Assembly: GCA_017430945.1 (NCBI GenBank)
Contig: JAFRMB010000032.1
Span: forward strand, 1 to 45,747
From: Clostridia bacterium
Lineage (GTDB): Bacteria; Bacillota_A; Clostridia; Christensenellales; Aristaeellaceae
Direction: 5' to 3'
Length of the DNA stretch: 45,747 nucleotides
Shown here: positions 13,872 to 22,251 of the stretch, one piece after another
Layout of the letters: every line of letters begins with the position of its first letter
How positions within the stretch are numbered: position 1 is the stretch's first letter
Translations under genes and position numbers: made by a program
The notes under the pieces: generated by a model
Databases searched by the model: none
What the model was told of the DNA's origin: nothing
Seen by the model: only the letters and a program-made list of their open reading frames with translations

Positions 13872-16771
13872 AGCACTTGAAATCGTGGTTGAGCGTACTG
13901 TTGACGATGGTGCTGCTGATGGGCTGTGTGGGCGGCTCTGCCGAGACGGCAGCGGCGGCCCCGGCGCAAACGGCTGCACAGGGTCCCCGTCTGACCCTAG
14001 CGGACATCGAAGCGCATGGGGCAACGGCCTATACCCACGACGGTCGCGTGACGTTCGTGGACGGCGCGTGTACCGACGCACCCGTGCGCGGCGTGGATGA
14101 TGCTGCGGTGGTCGTGAATAGCATGATCACACTGCTGGGCGGCGGTGCCAGGACGCAGTTCGAGCCCTGGCGTTCATTTGAAGATCCGGCGGGCAACATC
14201 TATTATGTGTTTCAGCAGATCTACGCCAGGACCACGGTCCCCGGCGGCGCGGTCAAGGTCGTCACCGACGCCGAGGGCAATATGCTGGGACTCATCGGCA
14301 GTGTGGCGCACGATCTGCCCGATGTGGCCGAGGCCGAGGGCATCACCGCCGAACAGGCTGAGGCGCTCGCGCTGCAGTACATACGCGACAACTATCCGGA
14401 TCAGGCCGAACTGGTCGAGGGGCGCACGGAAAAAGCCGTCCTGCCGGTCCATCCGGAGATCGACCTTAGTTCTGAGATCGACAGGCCCGAAACCCGGTTT
14501 GTCTGGGTGGTCTACACCAACAATCCCGGCGGCCGCGTGGAGGCGGCTTCCGACCTGCCCTATCTCGCCCACTATGTGACCATGTCGGGCGAATATCTGT
14601 ACAGCCTGCCCACCATCATACCCGGCGACGTGGTCGCGACCACCGGATCTCACGCCGCGTATGTATTCGAGTTCATGGAGCCGGTGGATTACACCGGGCC
14701 GGTGACCTTCTCGGACGGTACCGAGCGCGAGATCACCGTCACGCTGATGCGCGACAGCCGCACGGGCATGTACTACCTCGGCAACATCGAACGGCGGATC
14801 GTCGTGGGAGACTGCTATGAATTCCTGTACAACCACGGCCATGTCGTGCTGGAGGCATCCCCCGACAATACGGGCTGGGACAACACCTGCCTGCTTTCGT
14901 TCTACAACTACTGCCGCGCCTGGGATTACTACCAGGCCATCGGCTGGACGGGTGGGGACGGCATGGGAACGCCAATGCTGGTCCTGAAAGACTTTTGCAA
15001 CAGCTACCACGAGCCCATCGACAACGCCGCCTACGCAGGTCATTTCTACGGCTGGCAGACGTTCCTGTCCAGCGATGTCAACGATTTCTCGCAGTGCCTC
15101 GACGTGCTGGCGCACGAATTCACCCACTGCGTGACAGGCAGCCTCATGACCTACAACGCGTACCTGAACGACTATGGTTCGATCAACGAAGCCATGAGCG
15201 ACATCCAGGGCAATATCTGTGAGATGATGGCCGGCGCGACGGAGGACACCACCTGGGCCCTGGGCGAGAACAGCAGCGCTGCCACCTTCCGCAGCATGAG
15301 CGACCCACATCAGTTCCGACAACCGGAATACTCCTGGGATTATCATTACCGTCCAAACGTCAAATCTCCCACCCCGTTAAACGATCAGGGCGGCGTGCAT
15401 ACCAATTCTTCGCTTTTGAACAACGTAGCTTACCGGCTTTGTGAAAAGGGCGGCATGACGCTGGAAGAAGCGCAGGCCTTCTGGTTTGCAGTGGACTGCT
15501 CGATGGTGCCGGGCACCGATTACGCCCAGCTGAGCGAATTGATGCCGTGGGTCCTGGAAAACCTGGGCATGGGACGGTACCGGACCGAGCTTGAGGCGGC
15601 GATAGATGCCACGCGCCTGCATTCAAACGACGTCCCCGACACCTTCGATGCCGATCGTGCGCTGATCACGCTGACGCTGCCCGACGACGAGATCTTCCAG
15701 GACGGCCACTGGGGGCTGGGCATCATCAGCGTCGACGCCGAAAGCCTGGAACAGCGCGTCAAGGGCATCATCGACGACAAGGGCGAATACGAAGGAACTC
15801 TCGAACGGATCGTGGAGATCCTTTTCCCCGAGGATGAGGGACCGCGCCCGGGCGACGCCAGAGAGGATGCAGCGGACTTCCCGGGCAAAATGCTGCCCCG
15901 GCTGATCCAGGTGTTTGAGACCTGCTTCGGCGATCTGGTCCGTTCCGGCACCGGCGTCGCGGGTCAGGATGGCCGTACCATCCAACTGGTCTGTGGCCCC
16001 GGGCTGACTGTGCCGGTGCTGTTCAGGCTGGAGTTCGATTCCGACGAACATATCGTGAGCACCGGGCTTGCGATCTACACCTTCGGCAGCTGGCTCGATG
16101 TCGCCACGGCCGTTGCGCCGGCGCTGGAGGCGTTTGATCCTGTGGAGAGCGCGGGGTCCGGTCTCCTGGACGCGTTCACCAAATACCTTGAATCCTACGA
16201 CCGCGGCGACGACTTCAACGACGTTTTTTCCTCGATGGACGACGTGATCGATATGCTCCGCCAGCCTCGCAAGCTCATCGACCGGCTGTTCTTCAGGATC
16301 GAACGCGGCACGGTCAACCGGATCCCCGCGACCGGCCTGGAAACCGTCGGGACATTGAATTCAGACAACTTCCCCCTCCTCGATGAGTTCAACGCACAGA
16401 TCGGACTGCAGGGCACTGAAGGCCCGGAGGCCGCATCGCTCATCGACTTCGGCGACTCTGAGCTCTATACGCGGGCGGATCTGGAAGCAGCCGTCGCAAG
16501 GATCATGGAGCAGTTCGTTTCCTTTGAGGGCTGCGAGCTCCATTCCCTGCGCTACGCCGGAGACGTATGCAACAGCGAGGGAAACATCCGGTGGATGAAC
16601 GCTTTGAGCGAGAGCGGGGATCTCACGCAGGTCGCCGAATTCCTCTGCGACTTCCACTCGCCCGTCGAAGGCGGCGGCGCGTGGGATGCAGACACGGAAT
16701 ACACGGACTGGCAATGGTGGCTCGCCCGTGAAGAGGGCGGCGAGTGGCAGCTGCTGACCTGTGGCTATTGA
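13868..16771 (+). CDS. Cysteine-rich M4 (thermolysin-family) zinc metallopeptidase lipoprotein
   Basis: 967 residues. The signal peptide ends in LLMGC, a lipobox, so the enzyme is probably membrane-anchored outside. A FTP/PepSY-type propeptide covers about 35-230. The catalytic domain contains HEFTH (His416, Glu417, His420), GSINEAMSD with the third zinc ligand Glu441, and the substrate-stabilising GGVHTNSSLLNN. A C-terminal region of about 330 residues is unassigned. The length is about twice that of the usual precursor. Thermolysin-type enzymes normally lack cysteines in the mature protein; here at least nine fall in or near the catalytic domain (GDCYEF, NTCLL, NYCRAW, DFCNSY, SQCLDV, THCVTG, NICEMM, RLCEKG, VDCSM), with more beyond. 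The neighbours on both sides include thiol-redox proteins. Translation is coupled to the pseudogene upstream. Confidence 0.93.
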   Translation: MKHLKSWLSVLLTMVLLMGCVGGSAETAAAAPAQTAAQGPRLTLADIEAHGATAYTHDGRVTFVDGACTDAPVRGVDDAAVVVNSMITLLGGGARTQFEPWRSFEDPAGNIYYVFQQIYARTTVPGGAVKVVTDAEGNMLGLIGSVAHDLPDVAEAEGITAEQAEALALQYIRDNYPDQAELVEGRTEKAVLPVHPEIDLSSEIDRPETRFVWVVYTNNPGGRVEAASDLPYLAHYVTMSGEYLYSLPTIIPGDVVATTGSHAAYVFEFMEPVDYTGPVTFSDGTEREITVTLMRDSRTGMYYLGNIERRIVVGDCYEFLYNHGHVVLEASPDNTGWDNTCLLSFYNYCRAWDYYQAIGWTGGDGMGTPMLVLKDFCNSYHEPIDNAAYAGHFYGWQTFLSSDVNDFSQCLDVLAHEFTHCVTGSLMTYNAYLNDYGSINEAMSDIQGNICEMMAGATEDTTWALGENSSAATFRSMSDPHQFRQPEYSWDYHYRPNVKSPTPLNDQGGVHTNSSLLNNVAYRLCEKGGMTLEEAQAFWFAVDCSMVPGTDYAQLSELMPWVLENLGMGRYRTELEAAIDATRLHSNDVPDTFDADRALITLTLPDDEIFQDGHWGLGIISVDAESLEQRVKGIIDDKGEYEGTLERIVEILFPEDEGPRPGDAREDAADFPGKMLPRLIQVFETCFGDLVRSGTGVAGQDGRTIQLVCGPGLTVPVLFRLEFDSDEHIVSTGLAIYTFGSWLDVATAVAPALEAFDPVESAGSGLLDAFTKYLESYDRGDDFNDVFSSMDDVIDMLRQPRKLIDRLFFRIERGTVNRIPATGLETVGTLNSDNFPLLDEFNAQIGLQGTEGPEAASLIDFGDSELYTRADLEAAVARIMEQFVSFEGCELHSLRYAGDVCNSEGNIRWMNALSESGDLTQVAEFLCDFHSPVEGGGAWDADTEYTDWQWWLAREEGGEWQLLTCGY

Positions 16772-16813
16772 TCTCTCGTTCCCGCAAGACGGTGTAACGT
16801 CCGATGTGAGGTG

Positions 16814-17584
16814 ATGGCGTTGACAAAAGGAAAGGTCTATCTGTTGCTGCAGGCAGCGGTCTGTATCGCGCTGGTGGTGCTGCTGTCTCTTTCGGCGATC
16901 GCCGTCTATCAGGATGGCTCGGCCCGCAAGGCGGAGCACCCCATGGAAAGCATCTATTCGCCTGAAGTCGCCGCCGGGAAGTTCGCGCCCATCGCGCCGC
17001 TGTTCTTCGCAGGCGTGGGCCTGTTGATCGCGGGGCTCGTGCTGGGCGTTAAGGATGAACGCGCCGCCAGGCCGGTGAAGGACGCTTCTCTCGATCGCGA
17101 TCTGCTGTCGTCCCGCGTCGCACGGCCTTCCGATGCCATGCTCGCGGAGCGGCGCGCGCAGAGGAAGCTGCTTTGGATCGGCCGCGGTCTGTTCGCGGTC
17201 TGTATGGTGCCCATTCTGATCTACATCCTGGATCCCGCCCACTTCCCGCCGGATGACCCGGAGCGCATGTTTGTCGGGCTTATGCGGGTGCTCCTGCCCT
17301 GGACCGCCGTGGGCCTGGGCGCGCTGGCAGTGTCCTCTGCGCTTCGGGACCGGCATGCCCTTCGGGAAGTGCAGGCGGCGCAGGAACAGCTGAAGGCGGA
17401 ACGGGCGGAAGGCATCGCGGCCGGGCGCGGGCCGGTCGATCCGCCGAAGAAGACGGGCGTGCTTCAAGCGATCGTGATCGCGACAGCCGTCGTCCTCATC
17501 ATCGCTGGCATCTTCAACGGCAGCGCCCGCGACGTGCTCTATAAGGCGATAACGATCTGTACGGAGTGTGTTGGCCTTGGATAA
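16814..17584 (+). CDS. CD1871A-type membrane protein with a C-terminal CXXC motif
   Basis: About 256 residues with four membrane segments: one at the N-terminus (LLLQAAVCIALVVLLSLSA), one near 60-75, a pair near 120-175, and one near the C-terminus (VIATAVVLIIAGIF). The end, GSARDVLYKAITICTECVGL, fits the CD1871A-family signature, in which a conserved ICxECIGLG tail follows the last helix. That tail is probably a redox-active or metal-binding pair. Such proteins are found beside NapH-like iron-sulfur proteins, as here: the next gene starts within a few bases of this stop. The start is uncertain: ATG 16814 abuts GAGGTG, whereas TTG 16820 has better spacing. The long cytoplasmic loop (ERRAQRK and HALREVQAAQEQLKAERAEG) includes a short coiled coil. 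Confidence 0.78.
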   Translation: MALTKGKVYLLLQAAVCIALVVLLSLSAIAVYQDGSARKAEHPMESIYSPEVAAGKFAPIAPLFFAGVGLLIAGLVLGVKDERAARPVKDASLDRDLLSSRVARPSDAMLAERRAQRKLLWIGRGLFAVCMVPILIYILDPAHFPPDDPERMFVGLMRVLLPWTAVGLGALAVSSALRDRHALREVQAAQEQLKAERAEGIAAGRGPVDPPKKTGVLQAIVIATAVVLIIAGIFNGSARDVLYKAITICTECVGLG

Positions 17585-17588
17585 TCCC

Positions 17589-19163
17589 ATGAAAACCAGC
17601 TGGTGGCAGGGCCATAAGCCGACGACGCGGCGCCTTGTCCAACTGTACTCAGCTCTCCTGCACAATGCCTGCATCAAGGGTTTCGTCGACGGGAGGATCT
17701 ACACCGGCAGCGCCAAATACGCCTGTGTCCCCGGCCTCAACTGCTATTCCTGTCCCGCTGCGGTGGGTTCCTGCCCGCTTGGCGCCATACAGAACGCACT
17801 GGCCTCGACAGGCCATCGGGCGGGCTGGTATGTGCTGGGCATCGTGCTGCTCTTCGGCGTGATCCTGGGGCGAACGATCTGCGGCTGGCTGTGTCCGCTG
17901 GGTCTGATCCAGGAGCTTCTGCATAGGATCCCGACGCCGAAGCTCAGAAAGAGCCGCGTCACCCGCGCGATGTCGCGGCTGAAATACATCATTCTGGCCG
18001 TATTCGTGATCGCCATACCCCTTTGGTACGGCCTGCGCTATCAGATCCCCCTGCCGGCCTTCTGCAAATACATCTGCCCGGCCGGTACCTTCGAAGGCGC
18101 GATGGGCCACCTGGCCAATCCCGCCAATAGCTCCTACTACAGCATGCTGGGAATCCTGTTCACCCGCAAATTCGTCATCATGCTGGTGATCGGCCTGGCG
18201 TGTGTGTTCTGCTACCGCAGCTTCTGCCGCTTCATCTGCCCGCTGGGAGCGATCTACGGCCTGTTCAGTCGCGTGGGCGTCATCGGCGCAAAGGTGGATG
18301 CAGACCGCTGCAACCGCTGCGGCGCCTGTGTGCGGCACTGCGACATGGATGTGCGGCGCGTGGGAGACCCCGAGTGCATCCACTGCGGCAAGTGCATGGA
18401 CGTCTGCAGCCAGGGTGCGATCTCCATCAAGGCGGGCGGGATCACCCTCAAGGCCCCGGAGCCGCGCCGCGCCGGCGAAGCGCCGGACGGACGCCGCAGG
18501 CCGGGACGGATCGTATGGGGCGCAGCGCTGGCGGTGCTGTGTTTCGCCCTTATATGGTTCAATCTGCTCGACCCCGCCGTCAGGCAGGACACCGGGAAAG
18601 AGCCGTCCCTGGAGGCGACCGCTGTCGGCGGACCTTCCGGAACGGAAGCGCCCGATGCGGCAGCGATCCCCACGGTCACGCAGACACCTGTCGAAACGGA
18701 AGCGCCCGCGGCCGAGAGCCGCGAAAGCGACGCGCCCATCGGCCACGAGGTCGGCCAGCAGCTGGAGGACTTCACGCTGCAATGCTACGACGGCACCGAG
18801 TTCCACCTGGCGGACACGCGCGGCAAGGTCACATTCATCAATTTCTGGGCGACCTACTGTACGCCCTGCATCCATGAGCTCCCCTATTTCAGCGAGCTTT
18901 ACGCCGCGCACGAGGGCGACATCGCCATGATCGCCGTCCACTCCGGTCTGGTGACGATGGACCCGGTCGCGTTCCTCGCCGACAAGGACTTCGCCATGCC
19001 CTTCGCAACGGACACCGATGGCGCGGTGGCAGGCATCGTCGGCGGCACGGGCACGCTTCCTCAGACCGTCGTGCTGGACAGGAAGGGCGAGATCATCTAC
19101 AACCAGGTGGGTTCCGTCACCCCCGAGGTGCTGGCGGCGCTGTACGACGAAGCAAAAGAATGA
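17589..19163 (+). CDS. NapH-like iron-sulfur membrane protein fused to a TlpA-like thioredoxin domain
   Basis: 524 residues from ATG 17589; GTG 17568 or TTG 17571 would overlap the previous gene and are possible. The N-terminal part resembles the NapH/CcoG group: several membrane helices with CGWLCPLG, CKYICPAG and FCRFICPLGA, then two 4Fe-4S ferredoxin motifs, CNRCGACVRHC (from about residue 241) and CIHCGKCMDVC. A further helix (about 305-325) and a Thr/Pro/Glu-rich linker of about 70 residues lead outside to a TlpA/ResA-type thioredoxin domain: FINFWATYCTPCIHELPYF, active-site Cys424/Cys427, and TLPQTVVLDRKG with the cis-Pro. Electrons could pass from a cytoplasmic donor or quinol through the clusters to the outer thioredoxin. 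The fusion itself is the strongest evidence for such a route. Electron donor unknown. Confidence 0.9.
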   Translation: MKTSWWQGHKPTTRRLVQLYSALLHNACIKGFVDGRIYTGSAKYACVPGLNCYSCPAAVGSCPLGAIQNALASTGHRAGWYVLGIVLLFGVILGRTICGWLCPLGLIQELLHRIPTPKLRKSRVTRAMSRLKYIILAVFVIAIPLWYGLRYQIPLPAFCKYICPAGTFEGAMGHLANPANSSYYSMLGILFTRKFVIMLVIGLACVFCYRSFCRFICPLGAIYGLFSRVGVIGAKVDADRCNRCGACVRHCDMDVRRVGDPECIHCGKCMDVCSQGAISIKAGGITLKAPEPRRAGEAPDGRRRPGRIVWGAALAVLCFALIWFNLLDPAVRQDTGKEPSLEATAVGGPSGTEAPDAAAIPTVTQTPVETEAPAAESRESDAPIGHEVGQQLEDFTLQCYDGTEFHLADTRGKVTFINFWATYCTPCIHELPYFSELYAAHEGDIAMIAVHSGLVTMDPVAFLADKDFAMPFATDTDGAVAGIVGGTGTLPQTVVLDRKGEIIYNQVGSVTPEVLAALYDEAKE

Positions 19164-19477
19164 CCGGATGGCATCGGCATGGGCGGCCCTTCGGGCGGCG
19201 CAGGGTCCATCCGTTCGCCGCGCGCTTCGGGGCCCTACCCCCTTCCGGAAGTGCGGTTTTGACGGTCATCGCAGTATGATGCGAAGGCTTGTGTGGCAGA
19301 TGCCGGCACCCCGAATCCCCGCGATGATCAAGCCCGTCATCCTGCTGCCGGTGTTCCGGTCCATCGTCCGGTACGGCTGGAAGCAGCGGAAGAGGGGGTA
19401 TGATCAGGTTTGACGGTGAGGAAAACAGGCGGCTTAAGGCAACGATAACGATTCAAAACCACAAAGGAGTGAACGGA
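19164..19477. other. Intergenic stretch without a clear gene
   Basis: No terminator with a T run follows the fusion gene. A 45-codon frame from ATG 19276 (start MMRRLVWQMP, containing MIKPVILLPVFRSIVRYGWK) runs to 19413 and could encode a small basic membrane-active peptide, but has no ribosome site. It may be a relic. Confidence 0.35.
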
Positions 19478-20827
19478 ATGCTTGTAGTCAATATCCTGCT
19501 GATCGTATTTGCCGGAGACACCGCTTTGTCCGGCATCATCGTGGCTGTCCTTTACAGGGCTGGCCTGTGGGGGATGTTTGAGAAGTCCGGCCTCAAGGGC
19601 TGGTGGGCGCTGTTCCCCGGCGCGCGGGAATATCAGCTGGCGCGGTGCGCCGGACGCGAATCCGAGGGGCCGGTGTTTTCCCTGGTCTCGTTCGGTTCTG
19701 TCGTGCTGCAGGTGGTCCAGGAGTGCATCCCCGGCGGCGAGACGTTCGCCTCCGCCGCGGACACGATGTTGTTGATCGGTCAAACCGTTTTGGCGCTGAT
19801 CGGCTTTATCTATACCATCCGCGTGTATTCCGGTCTGATCGAGGTCTATGGCGTGCGCAAGCGCTGGATGTGGCTGTGGGTGCTGCCCTACACCCATAGC
19901 ATCGCGGCGATGATCTGGGGCTTCAACAAAAAGTATCAGCCCTCCTGGAAGGTGGAGGACTTCCGCGAGGCGATGGCGAAGCTCGCCAGCCACGGCAGTG
20001 CCTCCGTGATGAGCGAAGGCCTGACCGTGAACCTGACCGAGCGCAGCGCCACGGAGTACTTCCGCAAAAAGGTGCTGCTGCGGGACATCCACATGGCCAT
20101 CCCTCAGGGCCACATGGTGCTGCTGTTGGGCGGTTCCGGCGCGGGCAAGACCACGTATCTGAACGCCATCAACGGCTATGAGAAGGCCAAGGCCGAGGTG
20201 CTCCTGAACGGCGTAAATATGTACAAGCAGTATAAAAAGATGCAGTACGAGGTCGGATTCGTCCCGCAGTCGGAGATGATGCGCGGCAAGGATACGGTCT
20301 ATAACACCCTGATGGACGCCGCAAAGCTGCGCCTTCCGAAGGAGGTCTCCTCGGACCAGCGCAAGGCCCGCGTCAACGAGGTCATGGAGATATTCGGCCT
20401 CACGCCGGTCAAAAGCAACCTGGTGGAAAAGCTGTCCGGCGGCCAGAAGAAACGCCTCTCCATTTCGATGGAATTCATCTCCAATCCCTCGCTGTTCATC
20501 CTTGACGAGCCGGATTCCGGCCTGGACGGCGTGATGGCACGCGAGCTGTTCGAACAGCTGCGCAAGATCGCCGACACCGGCAAGATCGTCATCGTCATCA
20601 CCCACACGCCCGACCGCGTGATCGACCTGTTCGACGATGTGATCGTGCTGGCCAAGGACAGCGCCCGCACGGGCCGCCTGGCCTACTACGGCAGCATCGA
20701 GAACGCCCGGACGTTCTTCCAGCGGGAGAAGATGGAGCAGATCGTGAAATCCGTCAATCGCGTGGAAGAGGGCGGCGACGGTCTGGCCGACGAGTTCGTC
20801 ATGAAGTACGCGAAGGAGGTGGCATAA
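19478..20827 (+). CDS. ABCG-like ABC ATPase with an N-terminal membrane domain
   Basis: 449 residues from ATG 19478, chosen because AAAGGAG (19463-19469) stands at ideal distance. The first 150 residues hold four membrane-like segments (VVNILLIVFAGD, VFSLVSFGSVVLQVVQ, TMLLIGQTVLALIGFIYTI, KRWMWLWVLPYTHSIAAMIW), an organisation similar to DUF5684-type small membrane domains with a GWWALFPGAREY stretch. The ATPase follows: Walker A GGSGAGKTT at about 217, signature LSGGQKKRLSISMEFI at about 319, Walker B LFILDEPDSGLDG at about 339, and switch His in VITHTPD. The KKRLSISMEFI and DEPDSGLDG wording is that of the ABCG/White group. Membrane domain first and ATPase second in one short protein is unusual. 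The permease gene follows after one base and should form the transporter with it. Confidence 0.88.
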   Translation: MLVVNILLIVFAGDTALSGIIVAVLYRAGLWGMFEKSGLKGWWALFPGAREYQLARCAGRESEGPVFSLVSFGSVVLQVVQECIPGGETFASAADTMLLIGQTVLALIGFIYTIRVYSGLIEVYGVRKRWMWLWVLPYTHSIAAMIWGFNKKYQPSWKVEDFREAMAKLASHGSASVMSEGLTVNLTERSATEYFRKKVLLRDIHMAIPQGHMVLLLGGSGAGKTTYLNAINGYEKAKAEVLLNGVNMYKQYKKMQYEVGFVPQSEMMRGKDTVYNTLMDAAKLRLPKEVSSDQRKARVNEVMEIFGLTPVKSNLVEKLSGGQKKRLSISMEFISNPSLFILDEPDSGLDGVMARELFEQLRKIADTGKIVIVITHTPDRVIDLFDDVIVLAKDSARTGRLAYYGSIENARTFFQREKMEQIVKSVNRVEEGGDGLADEFVMKYAKEVA

Positions 20828-20828
20828 C

Positions 20829-22148
20829 ATGGCTGAGTCGAATATGAACGGCAAGGCTCGCCAGATGACCATCCGCCACCGCGGCCGCGGGGCGCAGATC
20901 TGGATCTATCTGGGCAAGATGCTGAGGATGTTCGTCTACCAGAACGACTGGAAGGTGCTGCCTATGGCGGCGCTGATCGCGGCCTTGGTGGGCATGGTCA
21001 TCCGCAAGCGCCTGTTCATAACGATGGAAGGCACGCTGATGGGCGCGTTCGCGCTGGTGATGGTGTGCATCTGGAACGGTTGCTTCAATTCCATCCAGGT
21101 GATCTGCCGCGAGCGCGATGTCATCAAGCGGGAGCACCGCTCCGGCATGCACATCTCATCCTACATCGTCTCCCACATGCTCTACCAGGCCCTGCTGTGT
21201 CTGGCGCAGACCGGCGTCACGCTGTACATCACGAAGCTGGTGGGCGTGCGATACGGCAGCGCCGGGGTGATCACCCCGTGGATGATCGTCGACTACGGGA
21301 TCTCGATGTTCCTGATCACCTACGCCAGCGACATGATGTCGCTGTGGGTGAGCAGTCTGGCCAAGACCACCACCACGGCCATGACGATCATGCCCTTCGT
21401 GCTGATCTTCCAGCTGGTGTTCTCCGGCGGCATGATGGCGCTGCCGGCGTGGACGGATGCCATCACGCCCTATACCATATCCAACCCGGCCCTCAAGGTC
21501 CTGGCGGCCCAGGGCGACTACAATAACCGGCCTGTGATGACCATCTGGAACCAGGTGCAAAAGATGAAGGACAGCAAGGTCTCCGCCACGATCACGCTGG
21601 GCCAGGCGCTCGACCTGCTCGGGAAAAAGGACGATCCCACCATCGCCAAGGTGCGCCAGACCCAGATCAGCCGCGTGTTCACGCTGGGTGAGCTCCGGGA
21701 GATGCTGGACATTCCCGGGCTCGATGCATCGATCGAACAGAACGCAGACGCGCCGGTGAGCGATGGTATCACGCTGGGCGATCTGGCCGACAAGCTGGGT
21801 ATGACCGGGATCGACATGCTGATCGCGCAAAACGCAGACAAGCAGCTGGGCCGGGATATCACACTGGGCGAGCTGGTGGACAGGCTGGCCAATGATCCGA
21901 GTATCCAGGCTCACCTGGGCGACAGCTATACCTTCGAGAATACCGTAGGCGGCCTGATCGACCTCGCCGGCGAGGACAAGGTGGCCGATGTCCTGCAAAA
22001 CAAGGTCGCTGAAGCCAGTCAGAATCCCGCTTACGACAATGTCGCGGAGAACATCGTCGTCTATTGGCTCAAGCTCCTCCTGTTCGTGTTCGCCTTCGCC
22101 GCTCTGTCCACGATCACGCTGGAATTCATCGACAAGGACAAGCGCTGA
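20829..22148 (+). CDS. ABC-2 permease with a repeat-bearing extracytoplasmic insert
   Basis: 439 residues, start ATG 20829 with GGAGG just upstream inside the ATPase gene. About residues 40-225 carry the ABC-2 membrane core (KVLPMAALIAALVGMVI, FALVMVCIWNGCFNSIQVIC, then HISSYIVSHMLYQALLC and later helices) with RERDVIKREHRSGMH, the coupling-helix wording of ABCG-like permeases. Between the penultimate and last helices is an insert of about 170 residues with four or five units of about 30 residues, each starting with (I/F)TLGxLxDxLG. A final helix (LLLFVFAFAALSTITLEFID) and a short basic tail end the protein. The insert should lie outside the cell. Substrate unknown; no binding protein is encoded here. 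Confidence 0.86.
   Translation: MAESNMNGKARQMTIRHRGRGAQIWIYLGKMLRMFVYQNDWKVLPMAALIAALVGMVIRKRLFITMEGTLMGAFALVMVCIWNGCFNSIQVICRERDVIKREHRSGMHISSYIVSHMLYQALLCLAQTGVTLYITKLVGVRYGSAGVITPWMIVDYGISMFLITYASDMMSLWVSSLAKTTTTAMTIMPFVLIFQLVFSGGMMALPAWTDAITPYTISNPALKVLAAQGDYNNRPVMTIWNQVQKMKDSKVSATITLGQALDLLGKKDDPTIAKVRQTQISRVFTLGELREMLDIPGLDASIEQNADAPVSDGITLGDLADKLGMTGIDMLIAQNADKQLGRDITLGELVDRLANDPSIQAHLGDSYTFENTVGGLIDLAGEDKVADVLQNKVAEASQNPAYDNVAENIVVYWLKLLLFVFAFAALSTITLEFIDKDKR
21585..21975 (+). repeat. About 90-base repeats inside the ABC-2 permease gene
   Basis: Units start near 21587 (ITLGQALDLLG), 21675 (FTLGELREMLD), 21766 (ITLGDLADKLG) and 21855 (ITLGELVDRLA), with a weaker fifth near 21935 (NTVGGLIDLAG). 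The two middle units also share IEQNADAPV / IAQNADKQL. The even spacing of 29-31 residues argues for a duplicated helical module. Confidence 0.75.
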
Positions 22149-22251
22149 GCGCGATGTCCACTGCCTGTCCGCGGTCCGCAATGGGCTGCCGGAAAACAGG
22201 CTGGAAGAAATATATCTCAGATAGACGGATCACGCGAGGTGAAACTTACCG

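Noticed and set aside
12113..15346. Long minus-strand open frames opposite the thioredoxin and M4 protease genes
   Set aside because: They are antisense to genes with intact catalytic motifs, have Arg/His/Val-rich composition typical of reverse frames in GC-rich DNA, and lack ribosome sites.
19337..20872. 511-codon minus-strand open frame opposite the ABCG-like ATPase
   Set aside because: The plus strand encodes all ABC ATPase motifs; the reverse frame has no recognisable motif and His/Gln/Asp-rich shadow composition.
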